This document shows positions 24,553 through 33,182 of a DNA stretch of 37,309 nt, in pieces. The translations under genes and the position numbers were made by a program. Under the pieces are notes generated by a model. The model was not told the DNA's origin. It saw nothing but the letters and a program-made list of their open reading frames with translations, and made no database searches. Numbering within the stretch: the stretch's first letter is position 1; each line of letters opens with the position of its first letter. The stretch comes from CAYPTB01 sp964413535 (GTDB lineage: Bacteria > Planctomycetota > UBA1135 > GCA-002686595). The stretch lies in NCBI GenBank assembly GCA_964413535.1, contig CAYPTB010000052.1:1-37309 (forward strand), in the 5' to 3' direction.

Positions 24553-26709
24553 ATGGCGGCGCCCGCCGTCTCGGTGCGCGGCCTCGTCCGCCGCTTCGGC
24601 GAGAAGACGGTCGTCGATCGCGTGTCCTTCGACGTGCCGAAGGGCGCGATCTTCGGGCTCCTCGGTCCCAACGGCAGCGGCAAGTCGACGATCATCCGCA
24701 TGCTGTGCGGCGTGCTCGCGCCGTCGGAGGGCAAGGCCACCGTGCTCGGCCGCGACGTGGCGACCGAGGCCGAGGCGATCAAGCGGCGCATCGGCTACAT
24801 GTCGCAGCGCTTCAGCCTCTACGCCGACCTCTCCGTGCGCGAGAACCTCGAGTTCTACGCCCGCGTCTACGGTCTCGCGGGCGAGGCGAGCCGCGAGCGC
24901 GTGAAGGCCGTCGCGCACCTGATCGGGATCGAGGAGCGCATGGACCAGCTCGCCGCGCACCTCTCGGGCGGCTGGAAGCAGCGCCTCGCGCTCGCGGCCG
25001 CCCTCGTGCACGAGCCGGAGCTCGTGTTCCTCGACGAGCCGACGGCCGGCATCGATCCCGTGGCGCGGCGCGAGCTGTGGGACCTCCTGTTCGAGCTCGC
25101 CGCGCGCGGCGTCACCCTGTTCGTGACGACGCACTACATGGACGAGGCCGAGCGCTGCACCGACATCGCCTACCTGTACGACTCGCGTCTGCTCGTGCTC
25201 GGGAAACCGGAGGAGCTCGAGGCGCTGCCGCAGGTGAGCCCCCCGGGCACCAAGCGCTTCGAGGTGGCGGTGAGCGACCCCGCGGGAACCTTGGCACGGC
25301 TGCGGACGACCGAGGGCGTGCTCGACGCGACGCTCTTCGGCGCGACGGTGCACGTCCTCGTCTCGGACGACGTCGGGGAGCGCGCGCTCGCCGCGCTCGT
25401 GGGCCAGGCCGAGATCCGCCCGATCGCGCCGAACCTCGAGGACGTGTTCGTGACGCTCGCGCACGCGGCGGGCCGCGGCGGATTCGAGCCCGTGACGCTG
25501 CAGCGGCTAGCGGAGGATCCGGCACCCTCCGCGCGCACGGGAGAACCGGAGCGAGCCGAGCCCCTCTTCGGTTTCCTGGCCGTGTTCTCGAAGGAGCTGT
25601 CTCACATCCGCCGCGAGCCGTCGACGCTCTTCTTCATGTTCGTGATCCCCGTCATCCAGACCGTGATCTTCGGCTACGCGATCGAGACCGAGATCGAGAA
25701 CATCCCCACCGTCGTCCACGACCTCGACGGACGCTCCGCTGCGCGCGAGCTCGTGGACGCCTTCGAGAGCACGGGCACCTTCCGCGTCGTTGGGCGCGCG
25801 ACCGAGGACGACGCGTTCCAGCGCGCGCTCACCTCCGGACGCGCGCAGGTCGGAATCGTGATCCCGCCGGACTACTCCGACCGCCTCGTGCGCGGCGAGC
25901 AGGCGGCCGTGCAGGTGCTCGTGGACGGCAGCGATTCACAGGTCGCGACGAAGGCCGTCAACGCGACGCAGCTCCTCGGGATCGACCGCTCGCGCCGGAT
26001 CGGCGTGTCGTTCCTCGAGGCGCAGCAGCGCGCGCCGAGCCGCGACGCGAAGGGCGCGCTCGCGGTCCCGATCGAGATGCGCACGCGCCTCTTGTACAAC
26101 CCGAACCTCGAGAGCAGCCACTTCTTCGTGCCGGGGCTGGTGGGGATCATCCTGCAGCTCGTGACGCTCTTCCTCACGTCGTTCTCGGTCGTGCGCGAGC
26201 GCGAGCTCGGAAGCCTCGAGCAGCTCTTCGTCACGCCCATCGGCCGCGCCGGCCTCGTGCTCGGCAAGCTCGCGCCGTACGCCTTGATTGGAGTGCTCGA
26301 GACGCTGCTCGTCCTGAACGTGATGGTGTGGCTCTTCGGCGTCCCGATCCACGGGAGCCTCTTGCTCCTGTTCCCGCTCGCGATGCTCTTCGTCGTGACG
26401 TCGCTCGGCATGGGCTTGCTCGTTTCGACGCTCGCGAAGACGCAGCTCCAGGCCATGCAGTTCGCCTTCCTCGTGATGCTGCCGTCCGTGCTGCTCTCGG
26501 GCTTCATGTTCCCGCGCGCCGAGATGCCGCTCCCGATCTACCTCGCAAGCTTTCTCCTGCCCGTTACCTACTTCGTCGAGATCCTGCGCGGCGTCGTCCT
26601 GCGCGGCGCCGACTTCACCGACCTCGCCCCTAGCGTCGCCGGCCTCGCCCTGTGCTGCGTCGCGATCCTCTCCCTCAGCATCGCCCGCTTCCGCAAGCAG
26701 ATCGGCTGA
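24553..26709 (+). CDS. ABC transporter with ATPase fused to ABC-2 permease
   Basis: This is a 718-residue protein from ATG 24553. The ATPase half (1 to about 310) has Walker A GPNGSGKST at 38-46, signature LSGGWKQ at 137-143, Walker B LVFLDEP at 157-163 and the H-loop His194. The permease half (about 345-718) has an N-terminal helix, a large periplasmic domain (about 375-530) and about five further helices ending in SIARFRKQIG, as in ABC-2 (DrrB/YbhR-type) permeases. The order and neighbouring HlyD gene match the YbhGFSR logic, but here ATPase and permease are one chain and only one permease is encoded, so it probably works as a homodimer. Its last 49 codons recur as an orphan copy at 33183-33331. 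Confidence 0.95.
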   Translation: MAAPAVSVRGLVRRFGEKTVVDRVSFDVPKGAIFGLLGPNGSGKSTIIRMLCGVLAPSEGKATVLGRDVATEAEAIKRRIGYMSQRFSLYADLSVRENLEFYARVYGLAGEASRERVKAVAHLIGIEERMDQLAAHLSGGWKQRLALAAALVHEPELVFLDEPTAGIDPVARRELWDLLFELAARGVTLFVTTHYMDEAERCTDIAYLYDSRLLVLGKPEELEALPQVSPPGTKRFEVAVSDPAGTLARLRTTEGVLDATLFGATVHVLVSDDVGERALAALVGQAEIRPIAPNLEDVFVTLAHAAGRGGFEPVTLQRLAEDPAPSARTGEPERAEPLFGFLAVFSKELSHIRREPSTLFFMFVIPVIQTVIFGYAIETEIENIPTVVHDLDGRSAARELVDAFESTGTFRVVGRATEDDAFQRALTSGRAQVGIVIPPDYSDRLVRGEQAAVQVLVDGSDSQVATKAVNATQLLGIDRSRRIGVSFLEAQQRAPSRDAKGALAVPIEMRTRLLYNPNLESSHFFVPGLVGIILQLVTLFLTSFSVVRERELGSLEQLFVTPIGRAGLVLGKLAPYALIGVLETLLVLNVMVWLFGVPIHGSLLLLFPLAMLFVVTSLGMGLLVSTLAKTQLQAMQFAFLVMLPSVLLSGFMFPRAEMPLPIYLASFLLPVTYFVEILRGVVLRGADFTDLAPSVAGLALCCVAILSLSIARFRKQIG

Positions 26710-26714
26710 CGAGC

Positions 26715-26733
26715 GGTAAGCCAGCCGCTTGCC
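26715..26733 (+). terminator. Possible hairpin after the ABC transporter gene
   Basis: GGTAAGC and GCTTGCC can pair (one G-T pair) around a CAGCC loop, six bases past the ABC stop. A pyrimidine-rich stretch follows but there is no T-run. It lies between two convergent genes, where a terminator is expected. The stem is short, so support is weak. Confidence 0.35.
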
Positions 26734-26769
26734 TTCCGCGCCCTTCGCGTCCGTGAGCTTTCGGCCGTT

Positions 26770-26892
26770 TCACTTGAAGGCTCGTTCGGTCAGGTAGCGG
26801 GCGAGCAGCGTGACGCCCATTGCGGTCGAGATGCCGGCGACGAGCCACCAGTCGCTGTGCACCGCGGCGCGCTCGCGCCGCCTACCCCACAC
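26770..26892 (-). CDS. Possible very small single-helix membrane protein
   Basis: Up to 40 residues are encoded from GTG 26892, or 30 from GTG 26862. The end reads like a membrane peptide: VHSDWWLVAGISTAMGVTLL followed by ARYLTERAFK, with one hydrophobic helix and a positively charged tail. It lies between the kinase stop (26937) and the convergent ABC gene, and would be the last gene of the sigma-kinase unit. There is no clear ribosome-binding site, and a gene this short may be chance. I do not recognise it. Confidence 0.3.
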   Translation of the reverse strand: MWGRRRERAAVHSDWWLVAGISTAMGVTLLARYLTERAFK

Positions 26893-26936
26893 AGCGCCGA
26901 CCGCGGCGTTCGTCCCTCGAATCTCTCCCGGCGCGT

Positions 26937-29423
26937 TCAGCGCGCCGCCGCCTCGCGCTCGGCCGCCTCCGCCTTCGCCGCGGATAGGACGGCGGCGCGC
27001 GCATCGGGACCCTCCGTTGCGTCGCCCGCCAAGAGCCGCCAGAGTTCCTCCGAGCGCCGGTAGTGGGCCGCGGCGGACGAACAGAACGCCGCGGCGGACG
27101 ACGGCGACGCCTCGCTCGCGCGCTGGCGCAGGAGGTTGCCGTGTTGGTCCTCGAGGTTCGCGAGGCGCGCGACGTGGCGCGGGTTGTCGGGCTGGCCGGC
27201 GCGCAGCGTCGCGTAGCTCGCGCGGGCCTGCTCGAACGCCGCCTCGGCCTCTTCCTCGCGGCCGAGCTCGACCAACACGGTGCCGCGCCACGTCGCTCCC
27301 CACGCGTGGACCTCGAGCACGCCGAGGTGCGGTGTGTCGCGCCCGACGAGCGCCGCCAGATCGGCGAGCGAGCGGTCGTACGCCGCGAGCGCGGCCGTGA
27401 GGTCGGCTTGGCTACGCGCGGCGGCTCCGACCAGTTGCTCGGCTTGTGCGGCGAGCGCGATCAGCTCGTCGGCGTCCGTCGCCGCGCTCGCGAGCACGCG
27501 GTAGCGTGTCGCCGAGCGCATCCCGTACTCGGCGGCAAGCGCGAAGTCGCGCCGCACGCGACCCTGGAACCCCGCCCAACCGTCTTCCGCGGCAGCTAGG
27601 TCGCGCACGTCCTCGGCCGTGGCGTCCGGGCGCCCGGCGAGATCCTCGAGCATGCGCAGCGCGCGGAGCTGCCGGTCCTCCGCCTCATCAGGACGTCCGG
27701 CGAGCTCGGCTTGTGCCGCGAGCCGGCGCTCCACCCGCGCGACGAGCCGCAGCGCACCCGCGTCGGCCGCTCGCTCCGCGAGCAGCGCCGTGCCGAGCGC
27801 GTGGGCGTGTTCGAACCGCTCGACGGCGCGCGCGCGATCGCCGAGGTTCGGGACCGGTGGGTGGCCGTAGGCGTCGCCGAGTCGAACGAGCGATTCGCCG
27901 AACGCGAGCCGGAGGTCGTCCAAGCCCGCCGCGCGATCGACGAGATCCTCGAGGTCCGCGCTCGCCGTCTCGAGCAACTCCGCGGCCAGCGCCGTGCCGC
28001 CGGCGAGCCCCTGGACGGCCGGCGCGACCTCGAACGTCGCCGCGAGGCTGCGCGTCAGCGCGAGGCTCATGATGTCGCGGGCGCGCGCGTGCTCGACCTC
28101 CGCGCGACCGAGTGCTGCGGCGATCTGTGTCTCGCGGGCGCTCGCCTCGTGCGCCATGCCGCGCCACAGGAGCGCGGCACCGAGCGAAGCCGCGACCACC
28201 AGTGCGATCGCCGCTGATCGCACGGGGTGGCGCTGCAGCGTGCGGACCGCGCGGTACGGCGCGCCGCCCGGTCGCACCGCGACGGGCTCGCGCGCGAGAT
28301 GGCGCCGCACGTCCTCGGCGAGCGCAGCGACCGAGGCGTAGCGATCCCGGGCGTGCTTGCGCAACGCGGCGAGGCAGATCGCATCGAGGTCGCCGGAGAG
28401 TCGCCGAGCCAGCCGCCGCGGAGTCGTGCCGCGCGCGGCGGCGCGGGCGTCGGCGTCGAGGTTCTTCGCGCCGCCGGCGAGCAGCGCGGCGGCGCTCGGC
28501 GGCACGGGCCGCTCCTCGGCGATCGCGCGCTCGAGCTCGCGCGCCGACGCGTCGCGCGGCCGGTGCGGTCCGACGCCCGCGAGCAGCTCGTACAAGAGCA
28601 CTCCGAGCCCCCACACGTCGACCGCCGTCGTGACGCCGGTGCCCGCGACCTGTTCCGGGCTCGCGTAGCGCGGCGTCATCGGCGGCGAGGTGCCGCGCTC
28701 CGTCGCAGGCTCGGTGTCGGTGCCGTCCAGCACCGCGGCGATGCCGAAGTCGAGCAGCTTGACCGCCCCCGTGCGGTCGACGAGCACGTTGGAAGGCTTG
28801 AGGTCGCGGTGCACGACGAGGCGCGCGTGCGCGTGCTCGACCGCCGCGCAGACGTCGAGGAACAGAGTGAGCCGCGCACGGACGTCGAGCGCGCGGCCGT
28901 CGCAATAGCGGTCGATGCGCTCGCCCTCGACGTATTCGAGCACGAGATACGGTCGGCCTCCGTCCGTCGCGCCCGCGTCGAGCAGCCGCGCGATCGCGTG
29001 GTGATCGAGCGCGGCGACCACGCGGCGCTCGCGCTCGAAACGCGCGATCCAATCGACGGCACCGAGGGAGCCCGCAGGGAACTTGATCGCGACGCGGCGC
29101 TCGAACGCGCCGTCCGCGCGGCGTCCGAGCCAAACGGTGCCCATTCCGCCGCGGCCCAGCGGCTCGATCAGCTCGAAGGGACCGACGCGCGCTCCGGGCG
29201 CGACGTCGGGCTCGAGCGCCTGCGGCAGCGCGACGTCGAACAGTTGCGCCGAGTCCTCGTGCGCGAGCAGCGCTCGTACCTCCCGGGCGACGTCGGAGGA
29301 AACGTCGGCGAGCGCCGCGGCGAGGAACGCGCCGCGCTCGGCGCCGTCGCGCTCCAACGCACCTTCGACCAGCGCGCGCACCATCGCCCAGCGGCCGTCG
29401 AGCCGGTCGGTCTCGCCGCTCAC
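26937..29423 (-). CDS. Hanks-type Ser/Thr protein kinase with membrane anchor
   Basis: This is an 828-residue protein from GTG 29423, which overlaps the sigma factor stop as GTGA. The kinase domain (about 83-370) is complete: glycine loop GRGGMG at 90-95, Lys114 in VAIK, HRDLKPSN with Asp207 and Asn212, DFG at 225-227 and SPE at 255-257. One membrane helix follows (about 402-420), then a long helical Ala/Glu-rich region (about 425-828) resembling degenerate TPRs on the far side of the membrane. An N-terminal helical segment (1-75) precedes the kinase, as is usual for planctomycete and acidobacterial kinases linked to TIGR02999 sigma factors. It probably senses an envelope signal. Whether it phosphorylates the sigma factor is untested. 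Confidence 0.95.
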   Translation of the reverse strand: MSGETDRLDGRWAMVRALVEGALERDGAERGAFLAAALADVSSDVAREVRALLAHEDSAQLFDVALPQALEPDVAPGARVGPFELIEPLGRGGMGTVWLGRRADGAFERRVAIKFPAGSLGAVDWIARFERERRVVAALDHHAIARLLDAGATDGGRPYLVLEYVEGERIDRYCDGRALDVRARLTLFLDVCAAVEHAHARLVVHRDLKPSNVLVDRTGAVKLLDFGIAAVLDGTDTEPATERGTSPPMTPRYASPEQVAGTGVTTAVDVWGLGVLLYELLAGVGPHRPRDASARELERAIAEERPVPPSAAALLAGGAKNLDADARAAARGTTPRRLARRLSGDLDAICLAALRKHARDRYASVAALAEDVRRHLAREPVAVRPGGAPYRAVRTLQRHPVRSAAIALVVAASLGAALLWRGMAHEASARETQIAAALGRAEVEHARARDIMSLALTRSLAATFEVAPAVQGLAGGTALAAELLETASADLEDLVDRAAGLDDLRLAFGESLVRLGDAYGHPPVPNLGDRARAVERFEHAHALGTALLAERAADAGALRLVARVERRLAAQAELAGRPDEAEDRQLRALRMLEDLAGRPDATAEDVRDLAAAEDGWAGFQGRVRRDFALAAEYGMRSATRYRVLASAATDADELIALAAQAEQLVGAAARSQADLTAALAAYDRSLADLAALVGRDTPHLGVLEVHAWGATWRGTVLVELGREEEAEAAFEQARASYATLRAGQPDNPRHVARLANLEDQHGNLLRQRASEASPSSAAAFCSSAAAHYRRSEELWRLLAGDATEGPDARAAVLSAAKAEAAEREAAAR

Positions 29424-29446
29424 GGTTCGCACGGTTCGCACGGTTC
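29420..29446 (-). repeat. Three 9-bp direct repeats at the sigma/kinase overlap
   Basis: On the minus strand the 9-mer GAACCGTGC occurs in tandem, the third copy ending in TGA where the sigma stop and kinase GTG start overlap. It encodes the C-terminal Glu-Pro-Cys repeats of the sigma factor. A change in copy number would keep the frame. Confidence 0.85.
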
Positions 29447-30004
29447 GTGCCCGAGGCCGAGATCCCGGGCGAGCCAGAGCCTCGCGACCTTCCAGCCACG
29501 CTCGACGGTCGCGACCGAGTTGCCGAGCGCCGCCGCGGTCTCGTCGAGCGTGAGGCCGGCGAAGAACCGCAGCTCGACGAGCTCGACGAGCTCGGGATCG
29601 ATGCCGCGCAGGCGTTCGAGCGCCTCGTCGACGGCGAGCACGTCGATCCGGCGCTCCTCGTACCACGCGAGCGCCGTGTCCAGCGGCACCTCGTCCACGT
29701 CGCCTCCGCGCTTCAGCCGGCCGCGCGCGCGCGCGTGATCGACGAGCACGCGGCGCATCGCGCGGGCCGCGAGCCCCAAGAAGTGCTCCTTGCCGTTCAA
29801 CTCACCCTGCGAGCCGGCGAGGCGCAGCCAGGCCTCGCTGACCAGCGCGGTGGGCTGGAGCGTGTGCGCGGTGCGCTCGCGGGCCATCAGGGCCCCGGCG
29901 ACGCGGCGCAGCTCGTCGTAGAGCAGGTCGAGCGACAAGCCGAGGCCCGCCGCCCCGAGTCGCGGCGGGTGGTCGTCCTCGGGCCCGGAGGGTTCCGGCA
30001 GCAT
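29420..30004 (-). CDS. ECF RNA polymerase sigma factor (TIGR02999-like)
   Basis: This is a 194-residue protein from ATG 30004; the longer open frame upstream is noise. Region 2 (about 24-95) has LYDELRRVAGALMARE, LQPTALVSEAWLRL, HFLGLAARAMRRVLVDHARAR and a following basic stretch. Region 4 (about 125-182) has ELRFFAGLTLDETA and the helix-turn-helix AAALGNSVATVERGWKVARL. These are the features of the TIGR02999 group, usually found with a Ser/Thr kinase in Planctomycetes and Acidobacteria. The extreme C-terminus carries CEP repeats from a 9-bp tandem repeat. No anti-sigma factor gene is adjacent; the coupled kinase is the likely regulator. Confidence 0.95.
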   Translation of the reverse strand: MLPEPSGPEDDHPPRLGAAGLGLSLDLLYDELRRVAGALMARERTAHTLQPTALVSEAWLRLAGSQGELNGKEHFLGLAARAMRRVLVDHARARGRLKRGGDVDEVPLDTALAWYEERRIDVLAVDEALERLRGIDPELVELVELRFFAGLTLDETAAALGNSVATVERGWKVARLWLARDLGLGHEPCEPCEP

Positions 30005-30093
30005 CGGCGGCGCGCCGCGCGCGAGCCGCGCGGACGTCGAGGCGAGTCTAGCCGCACCCCGCGATCGCGGGGGGCCGACGAGCGCCGCCGGGG

Positions 30094-32847
30094 TCATCGC
30101 ACGCCGCGGTGCGAGGGGGGCTCGGGCGCGAGCCGCCCCGGCGAAGCAAGGCCTTCGAGCCGTCCCGTCGGACGCTCCTCGTACCGCCCGCGGAGCTCGA
30201 TGCCCCCGCCGAGCGGCGCGACGACCCCGGCGTTCACGAGATCGCCGTCGATCATCCCTTCGCCCACGAGCACACCCTCGGGCCCGAGGTCCACTTCCGC
30301 GGCGACGATGCGCGCGCCGCGCGAGAGCACGAGCCGCGCCGGTCCTTGGTGACCGATGCGCAGCGGGACCGTCGACGTCCACGTGCCGCCGCGCAGCTCG
30401 ACGTCTCCCGCGATCCAGCGGAACGCGCGGTGCGTGAGGACGTCGTCCTCGAGCACGAGCGGCTCGTCCGCTTGCGCGAGCACCAGGTCGAGCACGATCG
30501 ACGGGGCCGGCGCGGCCGGCGCGATCCCGTGCACGGGAGCCGTCAGCGGTCCTTGGTTCGCGGGTCCCAGCGCAGCCAGCGCGATCGGCTGGCGGGCGTA
30601 GTGCAGCAGGAACGAGTCCCCCTGCGGGCTCGTGTCGAATCCTCCGCCGAGCACGAGCGATGGCGCGCCGTCGAGAACGATCGACGCGAGGACCTTCGGG
30701 AGGCCCACATGGAAGCCGGTGACGGAGCTCCACGCCTCGCCGTTCCAGCGCGCCAGGCGCTCGGTCCCCGGGATCCCGGGCAGCGAGAACTGGCCGGCCG
30801 CGTACAGCGCCTCGCCGCCACCGTCGTCGAACGCGGCGAAATCCTGCACGGAGCCGAAGAGCCCCCCGTCGAGCGCATGCCACGCGACGCCGTCCCAGCG
30901 AGCGACGCTGCGAGTCGCGATGCCTCCTGCCGAATCGAACTGGCCGCCGACGAAGAGCGACGGCCCTGCTCCGTCGTCGTGGACGAAGAGCGCCAAGGGC
31001 GTACCGTCGAGGCCGTCCCCGAGCGGCGACCAGACGGCGCCGTCCCAGCGCGCGATGCGACTCGCGGGGACGCCGCCCGCGCTCGTGAAGGAACCGCCTG
31101 CGTAGAGCGCACCGTCGAACGCGGCGAGCACCAACACGGTCGAGTTGACCCCTCCGCCGACGCCGCTCCACGTCGCTCCGTCCCAACGGGCGATGCGCGC
31201 CACTGCGGCTCCCTCCGCCAAGGTGAACGACCCACCCGCGTAGAGCGCCGCTCCGCCGCCGTCGTCGAACACGGCGAGCGCTCGCACGTCTCCGATGAAC
31301 GAGTCGAACCCTCCGCCCACGGCACTCCACGCCGCCCCGTCCCAGCGCGCGATGTTCTTCGCGGGCAAGCCTCCGGCCTCCTGGAACGCGCCGCCCGCGT
31401 AGAGCGCGGCACCCGAGCCGTCGTCGAAGGCCGCGAGCGCGCGGACGTCGTCCATGCCTCCTCCGACGCCGCGCCACGCCGCGCCGTCCCAACGCACGAT
31501 GCCCCGCGAGGTCGTGCCGCTCGCGCCAAGAAGGGGACCGCCGGCATAGAGCGAGAGCCCCGAGCCGTCGTCGAAGAACGCCAGCGCCTCGGCTCGATCC
31601 GAGAGCCCGCGGCCGAGCGGGCCCCACGCGCCCCTCCACACCGCGATGCGGAGCGCCGCGGACGACTCGCTCCACCGGAACAGGCCGAGCGCGTGCAGCA
31701 ACGGACCGTTGCCGAGATCGGCGGCGACGAAGCCGAGCACGGCCGAGTCGAATCCGCCGGCGCTCGACCAGCCGGCGGGCCCCCAGCGCGCGACGCGCTC
31801 CGCCGGATCGCCGTCGGCCGTCGTGAAGTCACCACCGACCCAGAGCCGTTCACCCGTGCCGTCGTCGAACGTGCGCAGCGCCGCCGCCGGCCCGTCGAGC
31901 CCGGCCCCGAGCGGCTTCCAGACGATGCCGTTCCACTGGGCGATGTTGCGCGCCTTACCGCCGCCCGCGGTGTCGAAGGCGCCGGCGGCGAAGAGCTTCG
32001 CGCCGTCGCCGTCATCGAACACCTCGAGCGCGAGGACGCCGTCACCGCCCTCGACGCCGGCTCCGCCCCCGACGCCGCCCTCGACGCCGCCGCCCACGTC
32101 GCTCCACGCAAAACCGTTCCACCTTGCCACCTGGTTCACCGTCGTGGCCCCGGCGAGGTCGAACCGACCGCCGACGTAGAGGTCCGGACCGGACCCGTCG
32201 TCGTAGGTCTCGAGGGCCCGAGCCTCGCCCTGCAATCCGTCGCCTAGACGGGACCACGTCGCGCCGTCCCAACGCGCGACCGCGTTGCCCGCCGAGCCGC
32301 CCGCCTCCGTGAAGCTACCGGCCGCGTAGAGCTCTGGCCCAAAGCCGTCGTCGTGCACGTGCAGCGTGTACACGGAAGCGTCGAAGCCGCTCCCCACCGG
32401 CCTCCACTCCTTACCGTCCCAGCGTGCGACGTTGCGCGCTGGACCGCTCGGTGTGTCGAGCTCGAACGCGCCGGCCGCGTACAGCGCCTCGCCGCTGCCG
32501 TCGTCGTGCACGACGAGCGCCGCGACGACGTCCGGCGAGTCGACGCTGAGCGCGGACCACGCGACGCCGTCCCACACGGCGACCCCCGGCGTGAGCGCAC
32601 CGCCGGCGGCGTCCACACCGGAGCCCGCGACGTAGAGCTTAGGACCGTCGCCGCCGTCGAAGACGGCGCCCGTGTAGAGCTGGCGATCCGTGCCCGGCAT
32701 GCCGCCGAAGGTCGCGACCCAGTCCGGCGGCGCGAACGCGGCGGCGCCGAGACCGCCCCCGTCGTCGCCGCCTCCGCCGCCGCCGCAGGCGAGGGTCAGG
32801 GCCAGCAGGAGCGGGAGCGCGTGGGTCGTTCGGAGTCGTTCTTTCAT
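30094..32847 (-). CDS. Lipoprotein with 13 propeller-like WDG repeats
   Basis: This is a 917-residue protein from ATG 32847. The signal peptide ends in LALTLAC (lipobox Cys21), followed by a glycine linker. Thirteen units of about 50-55 residues follow, each with the pattern DDGSG..LYAGG.F..AGG.....IARWDG..WS..G.G....V.AL. The repeats resemble FG-GAP/Kelch-like beta-propeller blades. Thirteen would make two propellers or one propeller and a partial, which is inference. The last 180 residues lack the repeat and are beta-rich. Such proteins are common in planctomycetes and have no known function. It is the first gene of the run that continues with the ECF sigma factor 89 bases later and the kinase. 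Confidence 0.88.
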   Translation of the reverse strand: MKERLRTTHALPLLLALTLACGGGGGGDDGGGLGAAAFAPPDWVATFGGMPGTDRQLYTGAVFDGGDGPKLYVAGSGVDAAGGALTPGVAVWDGVAWSALSVDSPDVVAALVVHDDGSGEALYAAGAFELDTPSGPARNVARWDGKEWRPVGSGFDASVYTLHVHDDGFGPELYAAGSFTEAGGSAGNAVARWDGATWSRLGDGLQGEARALETYDDGSGPDLYVGGRFDLAGATTVNQVARWNGFAWSDVGGGVEGGVGGGAGVEGGDGVLALEVFDDGDGAKLFAAGAFDTAGGGKARNIAQWNGIVWKPLGAGLDGPAAALRTFDDGTGERLWVGGDFTTADGDPAERVARWGPAGWSSAGGFDSAVLGFVAADLGNGPLLHALGLFRWSESSAALRIAVWRGAWGPLGRGLSDRAEALAFFDDGSGLSLYAGGPLLGASGTTSRGIVRWDGAAWRGVGGGMDDVRALAAFDDGSGAALYAGGAFQEAGGLPAKNIARWDGAAWSAVGGGFDSFIGDVRALAVFDDGGGAALYAGGSFTLAEGAAVARIARWDGATWSGVGGGVNSTVLVLAAFDGALYAGGSFTSAGGVPASRIARWDGAVWSPLGDGLDGTPLALFVHDDGAGPSLFVGGQFDSAGGIATRSVARWDGVAWHALDGGLFGSVQDFAAFDDGGGEALYAAGQFSLPGIPGTERLARWNGEAWSSVTGFHVGLPKVLASIVLDGAPSLVLGGGFDTSPQGDSFLLHYARQPIALAALGPANQGPLTAPVHGIAPAAPAPSIVLDLVLAQADEPLVLEDDVLTHRAFRWIAGDVELRGGTWTSTVPLRIGHQGPARLVLSRGARIVAAEVDLGPEGVLVGEGMIDGDLVNAGVVAPLGGGIELRGRYEERPTGRLEGLASPGRLAPEPPSHRGVR

Positions 32848-33182
32848 GGTTCGGAGGGGCCTGCCGCGGAGGTGACGCCGTTCGGGCGACGATGGACGGA
32901 GGCCTCTCACGGTCGAGAGCGCCGTCCCGTCGTTTCGTCCCTCAAGAAAAGCGCGGCGCGAGCGCTGCAGCCGGCCGCAGCCGTCCCGGGGCGGCGCGGC
33001 CGTCCAGGCGACCGCCTGGACGCTCGACGTGGCGGCCGCCGAACGCGATGCCGCGGAAGCACTGGCGGCGACCCGGCGACCCGGCGATCCTGCGCGATTG
33101 CGACCTCGCGACCCTGTCCGCGTCGAGGCCGCCGACGAGCAGGACCCCTTCGCCGCCGGAGTCCTGCAGTCGGCGCGTGAGT
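32848..33182. other. Intergenic region upstream of the repeat lipoprotein
   Basis: This stretch of about 335 bases has no convincing gene. It should hold the promoter for the minus-strand repeat lipoprotein. The open frame of the radical SAM gene crosses its right part, ending at 32942, but the sequence there is not protein-like. No sharp hairpin or box was found. Confidence 0.4.

Noticed and set aside
30005..31675. Upstream extension of the sigma factor to 751 residues
   Set aside because: The extra part is antisense-like Arg/Gly-rich sequence overlapping the repeat lipoprotein gene; TIGR02999 sigma factors are about 190 residues.
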